Assembly (NCBI GenBank): GCA_963921195.1 | Contig: OY992537.1 | Span: 178,887,021 to 178,951,020, forward strand | Reading direction: 5' to 3' | From: Pegoplata infirma | Taxonomy: Eukaryota > Arthropoda > Insecta > Diptera > Anthomyiidae | DNA length: 64,000 nucleotides | Shown: one piece after another, positions 10,920 to 21,300 of the stretch | How positions within the stretch are numbered: the first letter of the stretch is position 1 | Layout of the letters: the number at the start of each line of letters is the position of its first letter | The notes under the pieces: generated by a model | Told to the model about the DNA's origin: nothing | What the model saw: the letters and a program-made list of their open reading frames with translations, nothing else | Databases searched by the model: none | Translations under genes and position numbers: made by a program

Positions 10920-11300
10920 GTAAAATAAGTCGAAAAATGTATTAAATCTATTTCTGAGTAAAACAAAATTTGTACATGACTTAATTGAAATTTGATGGCG
11001 GTTGTTTTTGTGGAGCATACTATCCCTCTATCTCCCATTTTTAGGGATCTTTTAGTGCTTTTTCAAATATTTTCATTGATAACCACTAAAACGTGCGTTA
11101 AAAGGGTTAAAATGTTTAAAAAAAATATGTAGCATCAAATTTCACTAGGGGGTTGTTAAGAACCGTTATAAAAAAGATGCATAAAACTATAGAAGGTTAA
11201 TATGCAGATAGGGAGTTAATCTGTTTAAAGAAAAGAACCGCTATCAAATTTCATTTACGATATAAATTAACATTAGTATCTCAGATTTATATTAAGTACA
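10920..11300 (+). repeat. Fragment sharing internal repeats with the Transib-type element
   Basis: Phrases such as AAATTTGATGGCGGTT, CCCTCTATCTCCCATTTTTAG and CCACTAAAACGTGCG match internal repeats of the element at 36221-42105 (for example at 37078, 37385, 38585 and 38930). No terminal heptamer was found here, so this is an old, end-less copy. Confidence 0.65.
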
Positions 11301-11356
11301 TTTTCCACTTATTTTAGACTTCTTTTGTAAAAAAAAATTTAACAAGATATTTTTTA

Positions 11357-11577
11357 ACATGATAATGTTTTTAGGCTGGTGTCTAATTTAAAAAAAAAGT
11401 AGCAGGACGCCACCTCAGTTTGACTATATAAGCTAACAATTAACGAAAAAGAAAACAAGAATTACTATTTTCATTTTCTTAAAACCAAAAATTTTAATAA
11501 CTTGGGTTTGTAACTTGGAAAATAATTCACCTCGTGGTGAATAAAAGCGTTTTTCACCAGCTGGTGAATAAAAAGTA
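11357..11577. repeat. Fragment of the GGACGCCACC repeat and flanking CACCxxGTG hairpins
   Basis: TTTTTAGGCTGGTGTCTAAT and GCAGGACGCCACCTCAGTTT are the complement of 2050-2120. After it, TTCACCTCGTGGTGAA and TTCACCAGCTGGTGAA are two adjacent short palindromes. Confidence 0.5.
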
Positions 11578-12235
11578 ATATAATTATTTTTCAACAAAAT
11601 TTTTTTTTTTTTTTTTTTATAAATTTTTTTTTTTTTTTCATCAATTTTTTTTCCATCAAATTGTTTTTTTTTCATCAATTTTTTTTCATAAATTTTTTTT
11701 TCATCTTTTTTTTTGTATCAATTTTTTTTTATCAATTTTTTATTTCATCATTTTTTTTTTTTTAAAAATTTGATAAAAAAATTTTATGAATAAAAAAGTT
11801 TGATGAAAAAAAAAATTTGATAAAAAAAGGTTGATGCTTTTTTTATCAAATTTTTTTTTTTTCATCAAACTTTTTTTTTCATAATTTTTTTTTATCAAAT
11901 TTTTTTTATCAAATTTTTTTTTTTTCATCAAATTTTTTTTTCATCATAATTTTTTTATCAATTTTTTCATTATTTTTTCATCAAATTTTTTTTTATCAAA
12001 TTTTTTTTTTCATAAAAATGTTTTTTTTTCATATATTTTTTCATCAATTTTTTTTACATCAAAAAATTTTTCTTTTCATCAAAAAAATTCATCAAAAACT
12101 TTTTTTCATCAAAATTTTTTTTTCACCAAAAATTTTGGGTTCATGAAATTTTTTTTAACATAATTTTGTTTTTCGTGAAAAAAAAATCGTTTTTTTTTTT
12201 TACCAAAACTACTTTTTCACCAAGTCTAAGCTTTT
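11578..12235. repeat. Large poly-T / CATCAA low-complexity tract
   Basis: About 650 bp of T runs broken by CATCAAA, with a short stretch of the complementary strand (11763-11830) making it locally self-complementary. The apparent minus-strand lysine-rich ORFs here are composition artefacts. Confidence 0.8.
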
Positions 12236-12261
12236 CGCAGAAAAATTTCCCATTTGTTTAT

Positions 12262-12480
12262 TAAATGAAGGGCTTACTGCAAGAACTTGATAAGCAACAT
12301 TTTATTTTTTCGTGTTTTTCGCCTTCTGCTGATGATCCATTGACAGATTTTTGGCAGAAGTCTTGTTTTAACCCTTCGTACAAGTATATTGAGAATAAAA
12401 GATCTGCAAAAGATATATTTTCTACATTATTTAAAAAGTTTTTAGGCAAAAACCGCCATAAAATTAAATGTTGCTTATAG
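12262..12480 (+). pseudogene. Coding-like repeat remnant, 71-codon open frame
   Basis: An open frame from ATG at 12265 contains LLQELDKQHFIF and CFSPSAD and ends at TAG 12478-12480. The homologous stretch at 1680-1905 keeps many of the residues but has stops. I do not recognise a domain. It could come from an inactive transposon ORF. As a host gene it has no support. Confidence 0.3.
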
Positions 12481-12504
12481 AGTTTTTACAATAAGCCCTT
12501 CAAA

Positions 12505-12790
12505 TGTACATAAAACAAGTATGAGTATTATATTCTTTGGTGCCGAATCTTTTATACTCTCCAAAATGCAAAAACACTTTTTTGCACTTATTTTTGCACT
12601 CACTTACGAAATGTACAGCTCTTTTGGTTTCTTAATGGCGTCCTCGACTGATATTTCAATTCGTTTTGAATGGAATAGCAAAGTAATATAACATTATTTT
12701 TTCTAAAAAAACTTTGCTTTGACAAGTACACCCAAATCTTCCGCAAAACATTATCATGATTTAATGGTTTGGGCAAGAGTATTTTCATCA
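12505..12790 (-). repeat. Copy of the TTCGGC-hairpin family without the hAT MITE
   Basis: GTGCCGAATCTTTTATACTC and the following sequence align with 8391-8955 and show the uninterrupted TTTTATAC site. It is non-coding; the 111-codon minus-strand frame at 12600-12935 crosses two repeat families and is not a gene. Confidence 0.6.
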
Positions 12791-12881
12791 AAACAAATTT
12801 TTCCCCAAAAAACCCTGGGATTTTAAGAAAAATATTTCTCGGGAATTCCCTGGAAATTTTTCCCGAATAGAAACCATACAC

Positions 12882-13710
12882 CACTGTTGCCAGATTTGAC
12901 GATTTCTCTGCATTTTGACGATTTTTACTCCCCAAAATAGCAAAATGACGATTTGACTATTTTTGCCCAAAAAATGACGATTTTTAAAAATAACAAAAAC
13001 CTGACAATTTTGTCTACTTTTTAAAATTTTTTTAATAGAACTTTAATATTCAATGAATATTTTTTGCTTATTGTTAGTTAAAAAAAACTATCCACCAATA
13101 TTTTTGTATAAAAAGGGACAAAAGAAACAAGTGAGAGTGTTACATTCTCTGTTTCCCTCCAAAATGTAAAAAAAATATAGGGAGTTTTTTGGTGGAGGAC
13201 CTTTCTTTGATTTATTATGATATTTATGCAATTTTATCATTATTATTTTTTTATAGAAGTGTCCACTAAAAAGGGTAAACAGCAAAAAAACATTTTCCAA
13301 TTAACTTGACCCAACTGCATAACCTTTTCTTTCATAAAACTATTTCATATGCTTAAAAATATAACAAAAAAAGTAAAAAAAAAAATTCGGACGCAGGTTT
13401 AGTTTTAATAGAGGGAACTTTGTTCTTGGTCTGATTTTGCCAAACTTACGAACTGAATCATCCAATGGCCGTAAGATATATTTCTGCCAAACTGTATGGA
13501 TTTAGCTCTTTTGGAATTGGACTGCATCATGCCTTCAACAGACGGGCGGACATCGCTTAGAATTACTCTTTAATCGAGGATAAATATACCTTTTTTATTT
13601 TGACGATTTTTTGACGATTTTTGCAAATGGGATGACGATTTTGACGATTTTTTTTTTATAAAAATCGTACATTTTTGACGATTTTGTACCCAACAATTCT
13701 GGCAACCCTG
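12882..13710. mobile_element. hAT-type element with TGACGATTT subterminal repeats
   Basis: The ends are CACTGTTGCCAG (left) and CTGGCAACCCTG (right). TGACGATTT is repeated several times just inside both ends, in opposite orientations. The flank CCATACAC (12874-12881) resembles CCATACCA on the right once the MITE at 13716 and one TA are mentally removed; six of eight bases agree, so the duplication is only probable. Confidence 0.7.
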
Positions 13711-13715
13711 CCATA

Positions 13716-14253
13716 CACAGAAAAAAATAAAAAAAATATTTGAGTAAATTTTTAACACTATTGAGTAAAAAATTACTCAATTTTGCACCAGTAAACGATT
13801 TAATAGTATTGAGTAAATTTTTAATAAAAATTTATTAAATGTTTGAAAAAAATTGCGTAAATTTTTAATTGACACAATTAAAGATTTACTCAAAATTTAT
13901 CTATTTATTTTTTTAAAGTTTAAAAAAGTTTTAAATTAAAAAAAAAAAAACTTGTTTTTTCAAACTTTACCAAACATATTTATGTCTCAAAAACATAGGA
14001 AAATTTTATAAAGACGATTACAAACTTTCATATACATACACAAAAAACTATAAACTAAACGAGAATTAAAAAACTATGAGAGTTAAAAAAAAATTAAAAA
14101 AACTATTAAATTTTTATTAAATTATTTACTTAAATTGTTTTTAAAAATTTTAAGTAAATTTTTAATTGCGCCAATTAAAAAATTACTCAATTTTTGTTTT
14201 TAAATTTAAACAAGTGATTACTCAAATCTGTTTCCTCCATATTTTTTTCTGTG
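13716..14253. mobile_element. MITE copy 3 (CACAGAAAAAAAT family), TA flanks
   Basis: It starts CACAGAAAAAAATA and ends ATTTTTTTCTGTG, with TA at 13714-13715 and 14254-14255. It is shorter and more diverged than the pair at 2314 and 2941, and is inserted in the right flank of the preceding hAT element. Confidence 0.85.
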
Positions 14254-14378
14254 TATACCATTCACGGATTTTTGGTATTGCTTAAAAAATATTGGCTGAT
14301 GAATTCATTTAAATTTTTTTTGTTTATTGAACAATTTTTAGGGCCAAATTGCATTAATTTTTATCGGTCAGTACCTCA

Positions 14379-15212
14379 TAGAGTTGTCAACCGATTAAGA
14401 ATAATTCGATTAATCGATCAAACAAATCCAAACTCTTGTTCGATTAATTTAAAAATGACGATTTTCGAATAACGAATAAATCGATTAATTTATGTCAATT
14501 AATCGAACAATTATTTTTTTTACACCCTCCAACTACAGTATCGAAATATTGGTCTAGGACCCCATAAAGTATATATATTGTTGATCAGTGATCAATTCTA
14601 AGACATTCGAACGATTTCCGTCTGTGGAGGGCACGATACAGTCCAAAATAAAAAAGGTATACTCCTGAAGTTTGGCACGATTATGTCTTATGGTCATAGG
14701 CTAGTTAAGTTCGTGACAAAATCGGACGAGGGGAAAATGTTCCCTGTTAAAGAACTAATAACTACCAAAAGACATCGCCCCTTTTAAGGTCGTGGTTGTA
14801 GAAAATAATACAAATTAATGATAAGTGTTTTTTTAAGCGTTGTAAGTGGCTGCTGACGTTTTACGTCAGCACACATAGACTCTGAGGTCCATTGTGTTGT
14901 CCATTAGGCGTAAATATAGTAAAAATAAATTTGTAAACATTTATGAAGAGGGAAAAGGTGTTCTCCAACGTCCCCCCGCCGATTCCCACCAACTATAATC
15001 CTAAAATTATTCAAATTTTAAGTTTTTTATACATTTTTTACATAAAAAAGTAAATTCAGTTATTCAATTTGTAAGTTTTTTAATTATTTTATTCGTTATT
15101 TTTTATTCGATTAATCGAATATTTTTTAAGATTTAATCGTTTGATCGAACGAACAAAAACAATTATTTGAATTATTAGAACAAAGTTGAAAGGCGAATAA
15201 TTGAAAACTCTA
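14379..15212. mobile_element. 834-bp hAT-type element, TSD GTACCTCA / GTACCTCC
   Basis: The termini TAGAGTTGTCAA and TTGAAAACTCTA are inverted repeats. The flanking octamers (14371-14378 and 15213-15220) match at seven of eight positions. ATTAATCGAA/TTCGATTAAT words near both ends are subterminal repeats. A TACACCCTCC/GTCTAGGACCCC repeat is nested from about 14520. Confidence 0.8.
14520..14900 (+). repeat. Nested TTCGGC-hairpin family fragment
   Basis: ACACCCTCCAACTACAGTAT, GGTCTAGGACCCCATAAAGT, TTCTAAGACATTC and GATACAGTCCAAAATAAAA match 33899-34602 and 20701-20990. It interrupts the hAT element. Confidence 0.7.
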
Positions 15213-15220
15213 GTACCTCC

Positions 15221-15989
15221 GTAATGAAAAAATCTATCTTAAAGATTTCAAAAGCATTTTATAGCGAAAATCGAAAACCCTTAATATCTTAAGAACCCGA
15301 TGTGATATATTAAGACCAGTTAAGTAATATTCGGATATAGAGCATTAAAAGCAATTAAAAAATTTTTGATGACAATACATAAAACAAATTGGACAGGGTT
15401 ACCAGAACCATTTTATTTTTTAACCGAAATATCTTTTGAGAACTTCGATGAAATATGAGGTTAATAGACACAAATTAACCGATTTATTTGGTTTTTGAAA
15501 ATGGACAATTTCAAATTATTCGAACAGTTAATCAATTAAAATTAATCGGGTAACCGATTGACGGTTATTCGATTGAGTTCCCTAATTAGTGTAGATTGGT
15601 ACTTTATTTTTAAACATCTACTTTATATTAACAAATACAAGTTAAACCATTAAAAAAACCGTTAAGAAGCATCTTATCATTGAAATTATAAATTAATTGT
15701 GTGTTTATTATTTTATTTATTCTAAAGTGTGGCTACTGAGGGAGTTATTACTCGACATTTGATAAGTACAATATAATGTTTTTTTGTTGTTTTAGATTAA
15801 ATTAATTTTTAGTGTCGTAGTGTTATTAACACAATAATAAATAAATAATAAACATCAATTAAGAAACAACGACTTGTTAATACATATGAGTCAATCCATA
15901 AATTTTTATTGTTATTACTCCGGTTTACATAATAAATGTTTTAAAAAATCATCACTGTGTGGTTTTTGTTAAATTGCTTGGGTATGAAC
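15221..15989. other. AT-rich DNA with ATTAATCGG repeat words
   Basis: At 15515-15585 AATTAATCGGGTAACCGATTG and TTATTCGATTGAG resemble the ends of the element at 14379. The rest shows nothing I can assign. Confidence 0.35.
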
Positions 15990-16310
15990 CAGGGATGTTA
16001 AATGGGGTTTTCAATTTTGTACCAACTTCCAAAAAAAATTGTACTTTTTGGACCCTCACGGTACCATTTTTTTTAATATTAAAACTTAACTAAAATGAAA
16101 GAATCTGAATCTTGCATACCCTCAGAAATGCAAGAAATTAAAAAACAAAAATCTCGAACGATTTTGAACAATTTCATAAAATCTATTCTGCAGAAAAATT
16201 TCTCATGCCCGACACTTTATCTACACAGAAAACAACGAATTGTTATATTCACCCCCATATCAAATTCTGAGAATTCTTTTAAGGGCCTAATCACACCTGA
16301 GGGAAATCTC

Positions 16311-16835
16311 TAGAGTCCGACCGAAACCAGTTTTCGAGGCCGAACCGAAACCGAACCGAATATTCGTCCGAAAAAGTAATATTCGGCCGAAACCGAACCG
16401 AAACCGAAACTTAAAAAAAAATTACCGCCTGGCATAAATAAAATTACTAAAAAGTTGTTAAAGATTAATATACAGCATGTAATGCTTTTAAACCGTAGGA
16501 ATTGTGGTATTTTTGAAAAAAAAAAATATGTTTTTCAAAAAACTTCCAAAAAAATTGTTTATTTCATTTGCAGATTAGGAGAAAATAATTTTTGAACTGA
16601 AACAGTTTTACATTTATTGCATAAACTTGTAAAATTTTCTTCAATTGAACTGAAACAAGTGTAATGAAATACGAAATCAAAAAATTCACCGACTTTTTTA
16701 CATATTTTTTAAAATACCAAAAAGTTTCGGTTTCGGCTAATATTCGGCCAAAATTTTTCCGAATACCGAATAGAGGCCGAAACCCCATTATTCGGCCGAA
16801 ACCGAGACCGAAACCGAATATTCGGTCGGACTCTA
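16311..16835. mobile_element. 525-bp nested hAT-type MITE, 8-bp TSD GAAATCTC
   Basis: TIR TAGAGTCCGACCGAA, with exact GAAATCTC at 16303-16310 and 16836-16843. CCGAAACCGAA and TATTCGGCCGAAA are repeated many times close to both ends, giving unusually dense subterminal repeats. Confidence 0.93.
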
Positions 16836-17040
16836 GAAATCTCGTTCAAATGATATGGTCCTGTACCATTTTATACACAACCGTATGATCGAAATCTCGT
16901 TCGAACGAGACTTTACCTCAGGGGTGAATTTGGTATAAAGAAAAAGGGTCTCAAAATCTGCAATTAATACTATCTTCAATAATTGTCTATAAATAACTTA
17001 CTGAGACTTCTTTGGAAAAGTGTCTAATTCTGATAAATTA

Positions 17041-17667
17041 CACCGTCCGACAGCCAATATTAAACATGAACCGGATGATATACGTCTGCAAGTAGAGATC
17101 AAATGGAATAAAACTGCATTTTAAGTTTTTCATTTCGTGATCATGTTTCTTTTTAAAAGGACTTTAAAGTTTTAAAGGATACATTTTGTAAAATATTTTT
17201 GAAATATTTGAACTTGTCCTTGGATGACACTGGTGATGGCAAATGAAAGACGAGGATCTCCCCTAATTTTTCCATTTTTCTATTTTGCCATATAAGGATA
17301 AAAGGATGTGAATAACGTCATTTGAAAACTTAATCAAAATATTTTGTTGAAAATTTTGAATGATATTGAACGATACATTTTTAAAAGGACGTAACTAACC
17401 TCCTTTTTCCTGATATGTAAAAATGTTCAAATATTAGGAGAGATCCTCCTCTTTCATTTGCTATCAATAGTGGCATCCTAGGACAAGTACAAATATTAAA
17501 AAAATATTTTATAAAATTGTATCTTCTAAAACTTTAAAGTCCTTTTAAAAGGAAACAGAATCACAAAATAAAAAACTGTAAATGCAGTTTTACTACATTA
17601 AGTATCTAGTTCAAACGTATATTATCCAGTTCGTGTTCAACAACTTTTTTATTTTTATCGGACGGTG
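17041..17667. mobile_element. 627-bp fold-back element with ~300-bp TIRs, TTA flanks
   Basis: It begins CACCGTCCGA and ends TCGGACGGTG, with TTA on both sides (17038-17040, 17668-17670). Most of the left half pairs with the right half: AAGGACTTTAAAGTTTTA pairs with TAAAACTTTAAAGTCCTT, and GAGGATCTCCCCTAAT with ATTAGGAGAGATCCTC. A 3-bp TTA duplication suits PIF/Harbinger-type transposition, but a transposase would be needed to settle it. Confidence 0.8.
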
Positions 17668-17974
17668 TTATCTGGAAATTTTTGTAAAAAATTTAATTAG
17701 AAATCTGCTTTAAAATGTTTTAAAACAACGAGGCAAAACTAAAAAATAGTCTCATTTATGGTGTAAATCGGTCTAGCTTTAGTAACCTTGTGAGCATTTT
17801 TTTAAAATTAAAGAAAAATGCTGGGGTCTTTCACCGATTTTTCGATGAGTTAGAAAGAAATTGGAAATTTTAAAATTGTACCAAATCAGTCGCGGTAGTA
17901 CCATGGTACTTTTGAAGGTCAAAATGTACCAAAAAAAGTACAATTGTACCAACTTTAACATCCCTGGTATGAAC

Positions 17975-18305
17975 GTGTTTTATATGAAATCTAATGAATC
18001 AAATTTTATGAAATTTTTCACCACACATGAGAAATTTCATGAGAAATAATTCATTGCTGTTATGAAAACTATTTAATGAATTCCATTCATTTGCAATATG
18101 AAGCGTTTTTCTATCAGTGTACGAGAATTAGCAAATTTTGAAAATTCTTAAAAAAAAATTAACCATTACTTTGCCAAACTTTGAATTAAAAATAATTTAA
18201 ATCAAATACATACATATGTTTTCATTATGAATAAAAAATAATTTAAATCAAAAAATCATTTGAGAGAGTTTCAATAAAACGAAAATATTTTTGTTTAATT
18301 TGCAG
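17975..18305. other. Sequence upstream of the AGPAT coding exon, ends in a 3' splice site
   Basis: AT-rich. It ends in TTTTGTTTAATTTGCAG (AG at 18304-18305), a good 3' splice site just before the coding start. The 5' UTR exon and promoter are therefore further left and were not identified. TTTTCATTAT and ATAATTTAAATCA are locally duplicated near 18190-18250. Confidence 0.5.
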
Positions 18306-18319
18306 ATTTTTCTAACGAA

Positions 18320-21300
18320 ATGGCCTGCGTTTGTGAAATGATAGGACTCGCCTGTTTAGTGGCGCTCCTAATGAGTTTTTCCAACAAAGCTCCATATCAA
18401 CTGAAAATGGCAATATTTTTAATTGGTTCCGCAGCCATTGTACTTATTTGTATACCATTTATGATATTCCGGCCAAGAGATTATAAGAATGCATTGTAAG
18501 TGGTAGTTGTAATTTGGTAAATCTCAAAATATTTTTACTTATTTTCTTTTCCGTATAGTGGACCTGCGTGGGGTTGCCGACAACTGTGTAAAGCTTTGGG
18601 TATCACCATGGAAGTAAGAGGCCTAGAAAATATACGCAAAGATACTGGTAGTGTGGTATTAATGAACCATCAAAGTGCTTTAGATTTGTGTGGTAAGTTG
18701 AATATTTCAAAAAAGTACAGCAATCAAGGGAAAATACCTTATTGTCCAGGAGGAACATACTTCTGATTTTCATATATGTATGTTAAAAATTTTGTAGTGT
18801 ATATTGGTCAGCTATTCCAAATCCGGGGGATTTGGGAACTAGGACAGACCAAACTTGCAAAAATTCGTAAATTTAAAAATCATTTTAGTAAAGCTAAAAC
18901 TTTTATGGTGAATAAATAATGCTAAAAAATTTCAAAAAACGACCGTCATCTGGCGCACCTAAGATGCTCCACCAAAGATGCTAAAAACTAAAAAAATTAA
19001 AATAATTTTGGTAAAGCAGACATTTTTATGGTGGATAAATAATGCTAAAAATATTCCAAAAACGGCCGTTAGCTGGCGCATACTCGTGGGTATAATCGTC
19101 AGCTGTCTCTTTGACGATCCAAGTCTAAGTTGGCATGAAGGAGTACAAATACACAAAAGCCCCACAACTACACCACAGTCGGCACTAATGAGCTAAAATG
19201 AAAGATCGACCGCCTTTAATTTTTCCCCCCAAAGATACCTTAGCTCTATGTCCACTCCGGTGACATGACATAATCCCCACGGACATAATCCCTATTTCCG
19301 TTATGGGGACTATGACGAAATTCATTTCGGTCATAATCCCCTTAATGGTAGTGGGGAATATGAACGAAAATTTTTTGGACATAATCCCAATAAAAAACGG
19401 ACATAATTCCCATATTTATGGGGATAATGACCACGTAACAAATGGTAACTAGTTGGTCATAATCCCCAAAATTAAAAGAATTTTTTTTTTTACTTAAAAG
19501 TTTTTCTGCGTAGCCGGCCTTTGGCCGGGCTTAGGGATTACAAACTCCATACATTAAACCCACCCTCTCTGCAGAAAACGAGGATTCTGACCAAAATTGC
19601 TTTGGACTTACTACCCATAATGTGAATGGGGGTTATGGCCGAAAAAAGTTCGGTCGTAATCCCAACAAGGAACAGACATAATCCCCATTGGGATTGTGAC
19701 CGTTTTGGAAACGGTCATAGTCCCCACAACTATTATGGGGATTATGACCGAAGTGAATTCGGTCATAAACCCCATTTACGTTATGGGGGTAATGTCCGTG
19801 GGGATTATGTCTTGTCACCGTCCACTCCACTTAAGGGTGCCCGATAACAAAATTAAATTTTTTTTTTATTAAAATTTGCACCTACCTCCTTTTATTAAAA
19901 TTTACTCTAGCTGTCCCAATTGTGTTCATAGCGGAGTCAAGTCTATGTCCCCCAATATTTTTTTAACCCCAACATTTTCTCATAACAAACCCAACTCTAT
20001 CTACAACCCTTAAAGCGGTCCGCGTACACTGTTTTTTTTATTTTTTATAAATTTGATTTATTAAATAACTTTTTACCGCTCCCGTGGTGCCTTCTAGAGG
20101 GGTAAAAAGTAAAACCGCCGAAGTAATTTTAATCCCCCCACATTTTTTCTGAACATACCTACACCCTACCCCCAATTGCAATGCGGTTTTCGGTGTTCGT
20201 TTCACCCCTATACCATAGGCACAGACTATATACAGACTCGACAGTAGAGTTTTATACGAGAAAATGGGGGAAAAACTAAGCGAGTTTAGGAGAAAACACA
20301 GCGGTTTTTAGTCCGTTTTACGCTAACATGTCAACACTTTCTACGACTTAGGAGTGAGTGAAACAACAAAAACCGATCTGGCATCCATTTTTCTTATGGC
20401 GCGTTATATCAGTTTTCTCTTTCTAACCACACGTATTCTAAGCAGAGAAGTAAATTTAGTAGTATTTTGTATGCGTCCATATTGAAAGTACCAAAATAAG
20501 CACTCGTGTTGCATGTTTATATGGTCTGTGTCCTATACAAACTGACATTTTTAAAAATTGGCTCCAACCGCTCTAACTGCACTAAGAGAGTCAAACATAT
20601 GACAGACCCTTAATATTTTTTTAACCCAAACATTTTCTTGAACCATACCTACCCTCTATCTTCAACCATTAAGGGTTTCCCCATACAATTTTTTTCCTTT
20701 TTATACTCACTTTGTCATTTCGTTTGTAACGCATGGAAATATCGGTATAGTACCCCATAAAGTATATATATTTTTTTCAGTGATCGATTCTAAGACATTC
20801 TAGCGATGTCCGTCCGTCCGTCTGTCTGCTGAAGACATGATACAGTCCAAAATAAAAGAGCTAGACTCTTGACGTTAGTCACGAATATGTCTTATGGTAT
20901 TTGGCTGGTTAAGTTCTAACATGGGCAAAATCGGATCAGGGGGAAAAAAGTTTCCCCTTTAAGAACTAAACCAGCCAAAGTTAAGGGGTAAAAATTAATG
21001 GGTGTCGTTTTTAAATTTTACCAACCTAGGAGGTAGGAGCTATTTTAATAAAACATATTAAAAAAATTTAATGGGATCCACCATAGAACCCAATTGGGAC
21101 AGTTAGAGCGGTAGGGGAGCATCTTTAAGTGGAGTGGAGATAGATTTTAGTTATGTTTGGAAAAAATATTTTGGGGGAATAATTAATGGGGTTTGATCTT
21201 ACATTTTACCTTAGTAGTAGCGACTGCGGGGCTGTTGTGAATCTTTTTGTGTAATTTTGCCCCTGCATGCCAAACTAAAACTTGGATCTTAGGAGGGGCA

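Larger units (their letters stand above)
15990..17966. mobile_element. 1977-bp hAT-type element, 8-bp TSD GTATGAAC
   Basis: CAGGGATGTTAAA opens it and the complement TTTAACATCCCTG closes it. Exact GTATGAAC copies flank it (15982-15989, 17967-17974). TTGTACCAA and GGTACNNT words are repeated near both ends. It lacks a transposase frame and contains two later insertions (16311 and 17041). Confidence 0.93.

Noticed and set aside
11433..11931. Lysine-rich minus-strand ORFs
   Set aside because: Products of poly-T/CATCAA low complexity.
12600..12935. 111-codon minus-strand ORF as a gene
   Set aside because: It crosses from one repeat family into a hAT element; residues do not resemble any domain.
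19626..19847. Overlapping ORFs on both strands rich in His/Asn/Gly
   Set aside because: They are translations of the CGGTCATAATCCCC repeats in the GGTGACA element.
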